A stretch of DNA of 26,590 bases, taken from assembly GCA_964467615.1 (NCBI GenBank), contig CAYXRK010000052.1, forward strand, positions 1-26,590, in the 5' to 3' direction. This stretch comes from CAYXRK01 sp964467615 (GTDB lineage: Bacteria; Hydrogenedentota; Hydrogenedentia; Hydrogenedentales; GCA-2746185). Shown in pieces: positions 15,261 to 21,647 of the stretch. Every line of letters begins with the position of its first letter. Position 1 is the stretch's first letter. Made by a program: the position numbers and the translations under genes. The notes under the pieces were generated by a model. It did not search any database. It was given only the letters and a program-made list of their open reading frames with translations, and was not told where the DNA came from.

Positions 15261-16474
15261 ACCGGTTCGGGCAAAAGGTCGGGGCCGTTGGCGGGCAAAT
15301 CGAGTTTGGGATCGAGCCGCTCGTTGCGCTTCAGCATTTCGTCCCAGGTGATCGTCTTGCCTTCGTAGGCGGCCATCCGCCCGAGCACGCACGACATGGT
15401 GCTGTCGGCGCTCTCTTGCGTGTTGTTCAGATACTTGCCGTCCACGATGCTCTGGTGAAACTCTTTGACGTTCGCGATCGCGCCGTCGGAATAAATGTTT
15501 CCGGTACTCTCCGACGGAATCTTCACTCTCTTTGCGTCGACCCAACACTCTTTGAAGTAATGCGCTTCGACGGTGCCGTCCGATCCGCAAATTCGCGTGC
15601 AGATGTCGCCGAATCCCGTCGTGAATTGCGCGGAACTGAAGGCAATCAACACGTCGTTCGGATACGTATAGGTGACAATGAAATGGTCCCAGGAATCGCC
15701 TACGTCCGTTCGCACGCGCCGTCCGCCTATCCCGTGCGCTTTCACGGGATGCCCCTGCAAAAACCAATTCGCCACGTCGACCGTGTGAACGTTCTGCTCG
15801 ACGATGATGTCGCCCGCTAGCGCGATTTCGAAGAACCAGTTGCGCAACTTCGCCACGTCCGTCCCCGGCTTCGTGCGGATGTTCAGCCGCGGCGCGTAGT
15901 AATAGGCCTGACCGCAGACCGGCTCGCCGATTGCGCCTTCGTGCACCGCCTTCGCCACTTTCTGATACGCGGGCGTTTTGCGCGTCTGGAAATCCACCAC
16001 CGTGCTGCATTTCGCTCCATGCTTCTTCGCGGCCTCGACGATGGCCAAGCACCCCGGCACGTCGATCGCGATTGGTTTTGCGAGGTACACGTGCTTGCCC
16101 GCCTCGAGCGCAGCGACCGCGTGCTCCGGATGAAAATACGCCGGACTCTCGACGGCGACGGCATCGACCTCGCTTGCGATCAGTTCTTTGTAGCCGTCGA
16201 GGCCGACGTACTGTCTGTCCGCTGCGATGCCGAAGCGCGTGCCGGCCGCCTGGACTTGGTTTCGGAAGTAGTCGCACACGGCCACGCATTTAGTGTTCGT
16301 GTGCTTCTCGAAGAAGTCCGCGATCCACGGCCCGCGCCCGCCGCAGCCGATCAACCCTAGCTGTAAGCGCGAATTTGCATCCGCGCCGAAGGCCGTCTTC
16401 GACGCCGCGATCATCAAGCCGCCGGCGGCGCCGGTGGTTTTCAAGAATGTTCGGCGGTCATGTGGCGTCTTCAT
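15257..16474 (-). CDS. Tat-exported Gfo/Idh/MocA oxidoreductase, first gene of the operon
   Basis: A 405-residue Gfo/Idh/MocA protein. A twin-arginine signal lies at the N-terminus (DRRTFLKTTGAAGGLMIA, cleavage probably after AFGA), so it is predicted to be exported folded with its cofactor. The Rossmann motif is LGLIGCGGRGPW near 38-49, and the cofactor-lysine motif is LAKPIAID near 127-134 (AKP instead of the common EKP). ATG 16474 is preceded by a GGAGG 7 bases upstream. Gene order makes it the leader of a six-gene minus-strand operon; its TGA overlaps the GTG of the SDR gene. An exported enzyme at the head of an otherwise cytoplasmic operon suggests that the first oxidation may take place outside the cytoplasm. 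Substrate is unknown. Confidence 0.9.
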   Translation of the reverse strand: MKTPHDRRTFLKTTGAAGGLMIAASKTAFGADANSRLQLGLIGCGGRGPWIADFFEKHTNTKCVAVCDYFRNQVQAAGTRFGIAADRQYVGLDGYKELIASEVDAVAVESPAYFHPEHAVAALEAGKHVYLAKPIAIDVPGCLAIVEAAKKHGAKCSTVVDFQTRKTPAYQKVAKAVHEGAIGEPVCGQAYYYAPRLNIRTKPGTDVAKLRNWFFEIALAGDIIVEQNVHTVDVANWFLQGHPVKAHGIGGRRVRTDVGDSWDHFIVTYTYPNDVLIAFSSAQFTTGFGDICTRICGSDGTVEAHYFKECWVDAKRVKIPSESTGNIYSDGAIANVKEFHQSIVDGKYLNNTQESADSTMSCVLGRMAAYEGKTITWDEMLKRNERLDPKLDLPANGPDLLPEPV

Positions 16475-16481
16475 CGTTCGT

Positions 16482-16486
16482 CCTCC
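16482..16486 (-). promoter_or_regulatory. Ribosome binding site of the six-gene operon
   Basis: GGAGG on the minus strand, 7 bases before ATG 16474. It is the strongest Shine-Dalgarno sequence in the operon; most downstream genes start inside GTGA overlaps with no comparable site. Confidence 0.7.
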
Positions 16487-16497
16487 ATGATGTAATG

Positions 16498-16600
16498 CTT
16501 CACTCTTTCGCCCCGATGGGGCTTGGTTGAGATAGGGCGGGCAACGTGTCTTGGCGCTTACGCGCCAAGCTACAATGCTTTCGCGCCTATGGCGCTTGAG
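16498..16600 (+). repeat. Diverged copy (about 1.4 units) of the 72-bp double-hairpin repeat
   Basis: This segment, between the divergent Gfo/Idh operon and the TIM-barrel gene, matches the tandem array at 21648-22248. It opens with CTTCACTCTTTCGCCCC, the variant that also opens the array, and contains hairpin A (CTTGGCGC, TTAC, GCGCCAAG at 16550-16569). It has two copies of hairpin B: GCCCC-GAT-GGGGC (16510-16522) and GCGCC-TAT-GGCGC (16583-16595). The second differs from the array at two paired positions, and pairing is kept. Confidence 0.85.
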
Positions 16601-16664
16601 TTTTCGATGGAACAGGTTAGACTATAAAACATACCAGACCAAACACAATCGCGGAGCCGTCCCA

Positions 16665-17603
16665 ATGTCATCACTCATCGCGCGCTCTCTTCCCGCCGCC
16701 GCACTGTTCGTCGCCGCGAGCGCCGCAGCCGATCCCGCCCCCCACGCGGAGGCGCTCGGCTGGCGGCTGGGCGTGCAGGCGTTTTGCTACTACCGCACGA
16801 CGTTTTTCGACATGATCGATCATCTCGAAACGATCGGCATTCGTTACGTCGAGGCGTATCCCGGACACAAGCTTGGCGGCGCTTGGCCCGACACCCTGTT
16901 CAACGAAAACATGCCGCCGGAGGCCCGCGCCGCGGTCAAGAAACGGTTGGCCGATGCGCACATCACGCTCGTCAACTTCGGCGTCACCAATCTCCCGAAC
17001 GACGAAGTTCAATGCCGCAAGGTGTTCGATTTCGCCAAGGACATGGGCATTGAGACTATCGTCTCCGAGCCGCCTGTCGATGCGTTTCCGCTCATCGATC
17101 GCCTCTGCGCCGAGTACAAGATTGACGTCGCCATCCACAATCATCCCGAGCCTTCGCCGTACTGGTACCCGGAACACGAACTCACCGCGTTCGAAGGCCG
17201 CAGCAACCGCATCGGCTCGTGCATCGACACGTCTCATTGGATGCGCTCCGGTGTTAACGTCGAAGAATGGCTCAAGAAACTCGAAGGCCGGATCAAATGT
17301 TTTCACTTCGGCGACGTCAATCCCGAAAAGCTCGCCGAGTTCAACGAAGCCAAGAAGAAACTGATCGCCGAGGGCAATCCGCCCACGATGGTCCAGCACA
17401 TCACGCAAATCCCCAACGCAGTCTACGGCCAAGGCGCGGGCGACATGATGGCCTGGCTCCGCGAGATCAAACGCCAAAAAATCCACGCTCTCTTCTGCGT
17501 CGAAGCCTTCTTCGAACGCTCGCCTGACGAAGCGACAACCCTAATCGCCGAATGCGCGAAGTATTTTGATAATGCGGCGAAGGAACTTTCTGAAGTAGAA
17601 TGA
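16665..17603 (+). CDS. Secreted TIM-barrel sugar isomerase/epimerase-like protein
   Basis: A 312-residue xylose-isomerase-like TIM-barrel protein (AP endonuclease 2 superfamily). A signal peptide is evident (MSSLIARSLPAAALFVAASAAA, cleavage before DPAPH). Likely metal ligands are E in RYVEAYPG, H in AIHNHPEP, D/H in CIDTSHW, H/D in FHFGDVN and E in FCVEAFFE; the E-D-H-E layout fits a divalent-metal isomerase or epimerase. Homologues occur with Gfo/Idh enzymes in sugar-degrading clusters. ATG 16665 is chosen because the signal peptide begins there and GGAG lies upstream at 16653; the longer TTG start at 16551 would translate the repeat. It diverges from the operon led by 16474, and both promoters must lie in or beside the repeat. 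Substrate unknown. Confidence 0.85.
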   Translation: MSSLIARSLPAAALFVAASAAADPAPHAEALGWRLGVQAFCYYRTTFFDMIDHLETIGIRYVEAYPGHKLGGAWPDTLFNENMPPEARAAVKKRLADAHITLVNFGVTNLPNDEVQCRKVFDFAKDMGIETIVSEPPVDAFPLIDRLCAEYKIDVAIHNHPEPSPYWYPEHELTAFEGRSNRIGSCIDTSHWMRSGVNVEEWLKKLEGRIKCFHFGDVNPEKLAEFNEAKKKLIAEGNPPTMVQHITQIPNAVYGQGAGDMMAWLREIKRQKIHALFCVEAFFERSPDEATTLIAECAKYFDNAAKELSEVE

Positions 17604-17633
17604 GTCGGTTGTGGAAATAGGAACGCATCGACA

Positions 17634-17813
17634 ATGAAGCGTAGATACGTATTCCTTTCTTTATTCCTCATCCTCGCTGCTGTTGGCATGGCTGTACGAT
17701 ATTTCGGCCAAGATTATGCATGGTGGCAACGCGTCGCCGTGGCCGTGGTGATCTGGTTGGCGATTGCTCTGTCGTTCAATTACGCGTTTGTACGCGGGAA
17801 GTCTCGCCAGTAG
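17634..17813 (+). CDS. Small two-helix membrane protein
   Basis: A 59-codon ORF starting ATG 17634, 30 bases after the TIM-barrel stop. It begins MKRRYVFLSLFLILAAVGMA, a basic start followed by a hydrophobic helix. A Trp/Tyr-containing linker follows, then a second hydrophobic stretch (VAVAVVIWLAIALSFNYAF) and a basic tail VRGKSRQ. This positive-inside, two-helix plan is coherent, and an AGGAA lies upstream. Its last 38 bases overlap the 3' end of the convergent Gfo/Idh gene, which lowers confidence. I do not recognise a family. It may be co-transcribed with the TIM-barrel gene. Confidence 0.5.
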   Translation: MKRRYVFLSLFLILAAVGMAVRYFGQDYAWWQRVAVAVVIWLAIALSFNYAFVRGKSRQ

Positions 17814-18912
17814 CAGCAACCGTCGCCGGTTTGGTTGGCTTTCCGTCCGCATCAGCGCTTTCCATCGCCGCAAAACACAGCGCCAAACTTCTCAAGTTCG
17901 CGCGCGCGCCGTTCTCCGGTTCACGGTTCTCAGCGATCGCGCACAACAACTCCGCCATTGTCCCCTGAAATCCGTTGACGAACCAGGTTCCTTGCAAATC
18001 CGGCGATGCCGTTCCCCGTTCGGTATACAACGTCACGCGTTGCTCACTCAGGCTTGGCCCGCCACTTCGAATTGTCCCGTGTTCACCGCACACCGTCGTC
18101 GCGTCTTGTTGCCCGTGTTTGACGTGAGCGTTGAAGCTCATCGTCGCCTGGCCGTTCGGATACTCGATGAGAACGTGCGCGAGTATCGGCGGCTTCGTTA
18201 CCTGCTTCGACCGCTGTGCGATTCGCGCAGAGACGCTCGTCGCTTCACGCTCGCCGAAAAACGCCGTCACGATGTCGAACCAATGAATCGCGAAGTCATG
18301 CAGAACCAGATGGTGCAACTCGTCGAACGGCGTGCCCGCGACCCACGTGTGGTCCCACTGCAACGAAAAGTCCGCCGTGCTCACCTCGCCTAACAGCCCC
18401 GCTTCTATCGCCCGCCGGATATACGCGAAATGCGGCGCCCACCGGCCGTTTTGGTTCACCGCGAGTTTGACGCCCATTTCGTCCGCGAGATCGGCGAGGC
18501 GCATTCCTTCGTGAAGGTCCGTCACGAACGGCTTCTGGCTGAGCACGTGCTTCTTCGCGCGCAACGCCGCATCAACGATCGCGACACGTTCCTCGGGGTG
18601 CGTCGCCGCGTCGATCACGTCGACATCATTGCGCGCCAACACCTCACGATAGTCCGCTGTCACCGTCGCGCTGGGAAAGAACGCTGCGCGCCGCGCCTCC
18701 GCGCGATCCTCCGCCGCGTCACAGAGCGCGACGACCTCCAACCCGAGCGCCTTGTACGCCGCGAGGTGGTACTCGCTGATTCCTCCGCACCCAATCAGCC
18801 CAATCTTCGGCCGATACCCCTCCGGCAATCTCGGCAAATACGCCAACTCCGGCGCGGCCATCTCTTTCGCGCCCTCGACTTGACTCAGTCCGTATCCGCT
18901 ATCGCCGCTCAT
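17776..18912 (-). CDS. Gfo/Idh/MocA oxidoreductase (second)
   Basis: A 378-residue cytoplasmic Gfo/Idh/MocA enzyme. About 35 residues precede the Rossmann core, which shows KIGLIGCGGISEYHL near 36-50. The nucleotide-side strand ends VIDAATHPEERV, and the lysine motif reads LSQKPFVTD near 127 (QKP rather than EKP). The catalytic region includes HHLVLHDFAIHWFD near 203-216. ATG 18912 has GGTGAG nearby as a possible RBS and lies 31 bases from a 26-base AT palindrome. The 3' end overlaps the small membrane-protein ORF on the other strand. The enzyme would oxidise or epimerise a sugar or inositol-like compound with NAD(P). It is downstream of another Gfo/Idh gene on the same strand, but the palindrome between them suggests separate control. 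Confidence 0.88.
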   Translation of the reverse strand: MSGDSGYGLSQVEGAKEMAAPELAYLPRLPEGYRPKIGLIGCGGISEYHLAAYKALGLEVVALCDAAEDRAEARRAAFFPSATVTADYREVLARNDVDVIDAATHPEERVAIVDAALRAKKHVLSQKPFVTDLHEGMRLADLADEMGVKLAVNQNGRWAPHFAYIRRAIEAGLLGEVSTADFSLQWDHTWVAGTPFDELHHLVLHDFAIHWFDIVTAFFGEREATSVSARIAQRSKQVTKPPILAHVLIEYPNGQATMSFNAHVKHGQQDATTVCGEHGTIRSGGPSLSEQRVTLYTERGTASPDLQGTWFVNGFQGTMAELLCAIAENREPENGARANLRSLALCFAAMESADADGKPTKPATVAATGETSRVQTRN

Positions 18913-18943
18913 CGCTCACCGAGTATTTCAAAGTTTGTGTTAA

Positions 18944-18969
18944 TTATATATAACTATAGTTATATATAA
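18944..18969 (-). promoter_or_regulatory. AT-only 26-base perfect palindrome, possible operator/promoter
   Basis: Two TTATATATAA arms flank CTATAG, giving a perfect palindrome; the unit TTATATATAACTATA is also directly repeated at 18944-18958 and 18960-18974. On the minus strand it supplies a consensus TATAAT (18943-18948), about 31 bases before ATG 18912; no good -35 is seen. It fills most of the 67-base gap between two Gfo/Idh genes and contrasts sharply with the GC-rich surroundings. A repressor site or promoter for the 18912 gene is the likeliest role. Confidence 0.5.
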
Positions 18970-18979
18970 CTATATTATC

Positions 18980-20056
18980 TTATTCGATTAACGCCAACGT
19001 CTTCTTCTCCGCCGCACTCCGAAACGCCGTATCCAGGATCTGCTGCCCCACCCGGCCAATCCTCGGCGAGAGCGGCCCCTCGATCTCCCGCCCACTCTCC
19101 AAACAATCAATCACATACTGAATCGGATTCTGATTCGGTGCCAATAATCGATCCGCCGATATCTCCCTCCCTTCCGGATGTTCCCTAGTCTGAACGCGCA
19201 CGCTCTTCTCGAAATCGTACGTGCTGAGTGTGCCCTCCGTCCCGACCAACACAAACCCGCACTTCGGCTGCGGCTGCTGCGTCCAGGGGTCGGTGAAGGC
19301 GCCCCAGCGCGTTTCGAACTTTGATAGTCCGTGCGCGTAACGCGCAATCGTGACACTGTGCTCGTCCACCTCGAGGCCATCGGGCGCATCGACCACGGCA
19401 GTTACCTCGCGCGGCGCGCGGCCGCCTTGATACCAGGTCCCCAATGTCGTTCCGTAGCCCAAGTAATCCAGCAGCGATCCGCCGCCTTGCGCGCGTTTGT
19501 AGAACCAACTGCGCGGCTTCTCCGCGTCGACCCATTCGCGCGTGGTCTCCTCCTTGTCCGCGAGGTGCCACAGCGGCCCTCGGTTTCCGTCGTAGAAATG
19601 CACTTCCAATAACTCACCGATCACGCCTTCGTCCAACAATCGCTTCGCGGTGCGATGCGGCGGATACCATGCCAGCGGCCAGTTGATCGCGAGGCGTTGG
19701 CCGGTTTTCATCGCTGCGATCATTCGATCCGCCTCGGCCAGCGTCGAAGCGAAGGGCTTCTCCATCAGAATGTGCGCGCCGTATGGCGCGACCTTCTCGA
19801 CCCAGTCGGCATGACGCGCCGTCGCGGGACACAAGATGACGATGTCAGGTTCCGTCTCTTCCAGACATTTGCGATAGTCGGTAAAGACGGCGTCGTTTGC
19901 CAATCCGAAATTTCGGATCGCGCTCGCCATTCGCGTGGGGTCCTCGTCGCACACGCCGACAATCCTCGCGCTCGGATGCTCGTGGGCCATCCGCAAGTTG
20001 TCGCCCATGTGCATGTGATCGAAATCGAGCCCCGCGATACGCCAGGTCTTCGCCAC
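18980..20056 (-). CDS. Gfo/Idh/MocA oxidoreductase with unusual nucleotide-binding loop (third)
   Basis: A 358-residue Gfo/Idh/MocA-type enzyme. The start is placed at GTG 20056, with AAGGGA upstream; the frame is open to 20116, but those residues carry no fold signal. The N-terminal strand reads WRIAGLDFDHMHMGDNLRMA where a canonical GxGxxG would be, so the dinucleotide loop is non-standard although IVGVCDEDP and the lysine motif LMEKPFAS are normal. A conserved-looking block AQGGGSLLDYLGYGTTLGTWY lies near 190-210. The C-terminus EKKTLALIE is intact. Related proteins with the DHMHMGD loop occur in multi-copy Gfo/Idh genomes. It is transcribed toward the second Gfo/Idh gene, from which the AT palindrome separates it. 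Substrate unknown. Confidence 0.85.
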   Translation of the reverse strand: MAKTWRIAGLDFDHMHMGDNLRMAHEHPSARIVGVCDEDPTRMASAIRNFGLANDAVFTDYRKCLEETEPDIVILCPATARHADWVEKVAPYGAHILMEKPFASTLAEADRMIAAMKTGQRLAINWPLAWYPPHRTAKRLLDEGVIGELLEVHFYDGNRGPLWHLADKEETTREWVDAEKPRSWFYKRAQGGGSLLDYLGYGTTLGTWYQGGRAPREVTAVVDAPDGLEVDEHSVTIARYAHGLSKFETRWGAFTDPWTQQPQPKCGFVLVGTEGTLSTYDFEKSVRVQTREHPEGREISADRLLAPNQNPIQYVIDCLESGREIEGPLSPRIGRVGQQILDTAFRSAAEKKTLALIE

Positions 20057-20163
20057 AGCCAAAAAATCCCTTCCGTAAATTTTGCATGCCCCTCGTCCAT
20101 CTAAAACAACCCGCACCCCAATATCAAGATTTCAATTCACCGATCCCTCCACCGAGCTGAGCG

Positions 20164-20219
20164 CCCGCCAAGGGGAGGGCGAGGCTCCTACCAAGGGGAG
20201 TACGAGGCTCCCGCCGAGC
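20164..20219 (+). repeat. Two tandem GGGGAGGGCGAGGCTCC-type repeats
   Basis: Copies begin at 20172 (GGGGAGGGCGAGGCTCC) and 20195 (GGGGAGTACGAGGCTCC, continuing CGCCGAGC). Both match the minus-strand element at 4225-4249. They lie in the 305-base gap between the third Gfo/Idh gene and the AbrB-ArsM operon. The rest of that gap is AT-rich promoter DNA. Confidence 0.7.
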
Positions 20220-20306
20220 TATACCCGACAACAACGAACTTAGATTAATTCATAACCTATTTAGATGCATAAGCTTACGACTAATAACTCCCATAATCAA
20301 AATATC

Positions 20307-20335
20307 TTGACAAATCAGTATAGTCAGATTATACT
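20307..20335 (+). promoter_or_regulatory. Near-consensus sigma-70 promoter with overlapping inverted repeat (AbrB-ArsM operon)
   Basis: A perfect TTGACA (20307-20312), a 17-base spacer and TATACT (20330-20335). AGTATA (20317-20322) and TATACT (20330-20335) form a 6-bp inverted repeat around 7 bases that covers the -10 box, a natural place for a repressor. The predicted leader to ATG 20362 is about 20 bases and contains GGAG. Confidence 0.75.
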
Positions 20336-20361
20336 TACTTAACAGAACGGAGATTTGACCG

Positions 20362-20634
20362 ATGACCTCACTTACTACAGCCTGCTGCACCCCGAGTTTA
20401 GATACGCGCGTTCAGGTCGAATCGATGATCACGGTCGACGAGCGCGGACAGATGGTCTTGCCGAAGGAATTCCGCGAACGTGCGGGCATTGCGCCGGGCG
20501 CGAAGCTGGTGCTGGTCTCGTGGGAGAAGGACGGAGAGGTCTGCTGCATGTCGCTCATCAAGAGCGACGCGCTTGCGTCGATGGTCAAGAACTTCATCGG
20601 CCCGCTCATGAACGAGCTGGCCGTAGCGAAATAG
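20362..20634 (+). CDS. AbrB/SpoVT-fold protein of the HgcAB-associated type, Cys-rich
   Basis: A 90-residue AbrB/MazE/SpoVT-type protein. The swapped-hairpin core is ITVDERGQMVLPKEFRERAGI near 23-43, then GAKLVLVSWEKDGEVCCMSLI. Two cysteine pairs stand out: C8-C9 near the N-terminus and C61-C62 in the second hairpin. This arrangement, with the MVKN..GPLM tail, is what I recall for the family labelled HgcAB-associated protein, found near mercury-methylation and arsenic genes; I could not run a search. It probably acts as a DNA-binding regulator whose cysteine pairs could bind As(III) or another thiophilic metal(loid). It starts at ATG 20362 with GGAG upstream, behind a strong promoter. arsM follows after 71 bases, separated by a dispersed hairpin repeat. 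No hgcA or hgcB gene is present in this window. Confidence 0.8.
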   Translation: MTSLTTACCTPSLDTRVQVESMITVDERGQMVLPKEFRERAGIAPGAKLVLVSWEKDGEVCCMSLIKSDALASMVKNFIGPLMNELAVAK

Positions 20635-20650
20635 CTAAACCCATCAATCC

Positions 20651-20682
20651 GTTCGCCCTTCGACAAGCTCAGGGTGAACGGG
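20651..20682. repeat. Dispersed hairpin repeat, copy 2, inside the AbrB-ArsM operon
   Basis: The 27 bases 20656-20682 are identical to 3841-3867. Here flanking bases extend the stem: GTTCGCCCT (20651-20659) pairs with AGGGTGAAC (20671-20679) with one G-T pair and an 11-base loop. It fills much of the 71-base gap between the two genes, just before the arsM RBS. Confidence 0.8.
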
Positions 20683-20705
20683 TTGAAGACCAAGGAGACA
20701 CTGTC

Positions 20706-21548
20706 ATGGCAATTGTTGATGCGAAGGAACACGTCAAGGCGCGGTACGGACGAATCGCGGAGAAGAGCGGGTCATGTTGCGCCCCGGCGCCAGAGGCCGC
20801 GACGCCGTGTTGCGGCGGCACGCTGCAAGAAAGCATGAGCCAAAAGGTCGGTTATTCCGCGGACGAACTCGCGACGATTCCCGGTGGCGCGAATCTTGGC
20901 CTGGGCTGTGGCAATCCCGTCGCGCTCGCCTCGCTTGCGGCGGGCGAGACCGTGCTTGACTTGGGTTCGGGCGCGGGAATCGATTGCTTTCTCGCGGCGA
21001 ATAAGGTCGGCGCGAAGGGCCGCGTCATCGGTGTCGACATGACGGACGCCATGCTGGCCAAAGCCCGCGCGAATGCGACGGCGGGCGGTTACACCAACGT
21101 CGAATTCCGCAAAGGCGAAATCGAAGCGCTGCCCGTCGAAGACGGCATCGTCGACGTGATCATCTCGAACTGCGTCATCAACCTTTCGCCGGACAAGCCG
21201 GCGGTATTCCGCGAAGCGTTCCGCGTGTTGAAGGCCGGCGGCCGCGCGTACATTTCGGACATCGTGCTGCTCAAGCCGCTGCCCAAGATCATCGCCGAGT
21301 CCGCCGCGGCGTACACCGCTTGCGTCGGCGGGGCCGTGCTCAAGGACGACTACCTGGGCGCGATTCGCAATGCTGGATTTGGTGGCGCGAAAATCCTGAG
21401 CGAGAACCACTATCCGCTTGAGCAGTTCGCCAATGACAAAGCAGTGCGCGACTCGGGCCTATTCGAGGGGCTGGCGGGTCTCACGGCGCAGGACATCCGC
21501 GAGGCGGCGGAAGCGATCGTCAGCGTGAAGGTCGAACTGCGGAAGTAA
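20706..21548 (+). CDS. arsM: Arsenite S-adenosylmethionine methyltransferase
   Basis: A 280-residue ArsM. The SAM site is VLDLGSGAGIDCFLA near 83-97. The three cysteines known to bind As(III) in ArsM are in their usual contexts: C68 in LGLGCGNP, C156 in SNCVINLSPDK and C206 in TACVGG. Extra N-terminal pairs C24-C25 and C35-C36 (SCCAP, PCCGG) resemble those of many bacterial ArsM proteins. The enzyme transfers methyl groups from SAM to trivalent arsenic, giving methylated and volatile arsenicals in the cytoplasm. ATG 20706 is fixed by AAGGAGA upstream; the frame happens to stay open back to 20355 across the AbrB gene, but that longer reading is artefactual. It follows the AbrB-type gene in one transcription unit and is followed by a hairpin and T-tract. 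Confidence 0.95.
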   Translation: MAIVDAKEHVKARYGRIAEKSGSCCAPAPEAATPCCGGTLQESMSQKVGYSADELATIPGGANLGLGCGNPVALASLAAGETVLDLGSGAGIDCFLAANKVGAKGRVIGVDMTDAMLAKARANATAGGYTNVEFRKGEIEALPVEDGIVDVIISNCVINLSPDKPAVFREAFRVLKAGGRAYISDIVLLKPLPKIIAESAAAYTACVGGAVLKDDYLGAIRNAGFGGAKILSENHYPLEQFANDKAVRDSGLFEGLAGLTAQDIREAAEAIVSVKVELRK

Positions 21549-21580
21549 GAACTCGCAATAGCATTCTCTGGATCGGGACC

Positions 21581-21624
21581 GCGTCTCGCTTGATCAGGCG
21601 AGATGCGATCGTGGTTGTTTTTTT
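21581..21624 (+). terminator. Probable intrinsic terminator after arsM
   Basis: GCGTCTCGC (21581-21589) pairs with GCGAGATGC (21598-21606) as a 9-bp stem with one G-T pair and an 8-base loop. Seven T residues follow at 21618-21624, farther from the stem than usual (11 bases). Confidence 0.45.
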
Positions 21625-21647
21625 GTGGCGATAGCTCTGTAGACACG

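Noticed and set aside
14463..16289. A 608-residue fused reading frame ending in the SDR
   Set aside because: Only the last 265 residues have SDR features; the rest is an antiphase shadow of the Gfo/Idh gene. The GTG at 15260 in a GTGA overlap is a natural start.
20355..21548. A 397-residue frame running through the AbrB gene into arsM
   Set aside because: The part before 20706 shows no ArsM-family sequence and crosses a dispersed repeat; AAGGAGA before ATG 20706 marks the true start.
20362..21548. Mercury methylation locus (hgcAB)
   Set aside because: The AbrB-type protein resembles the HgcAB-associated family, but no corrinoid-binding HgcA or ferredoxin-like HgcB is encoded in the window.
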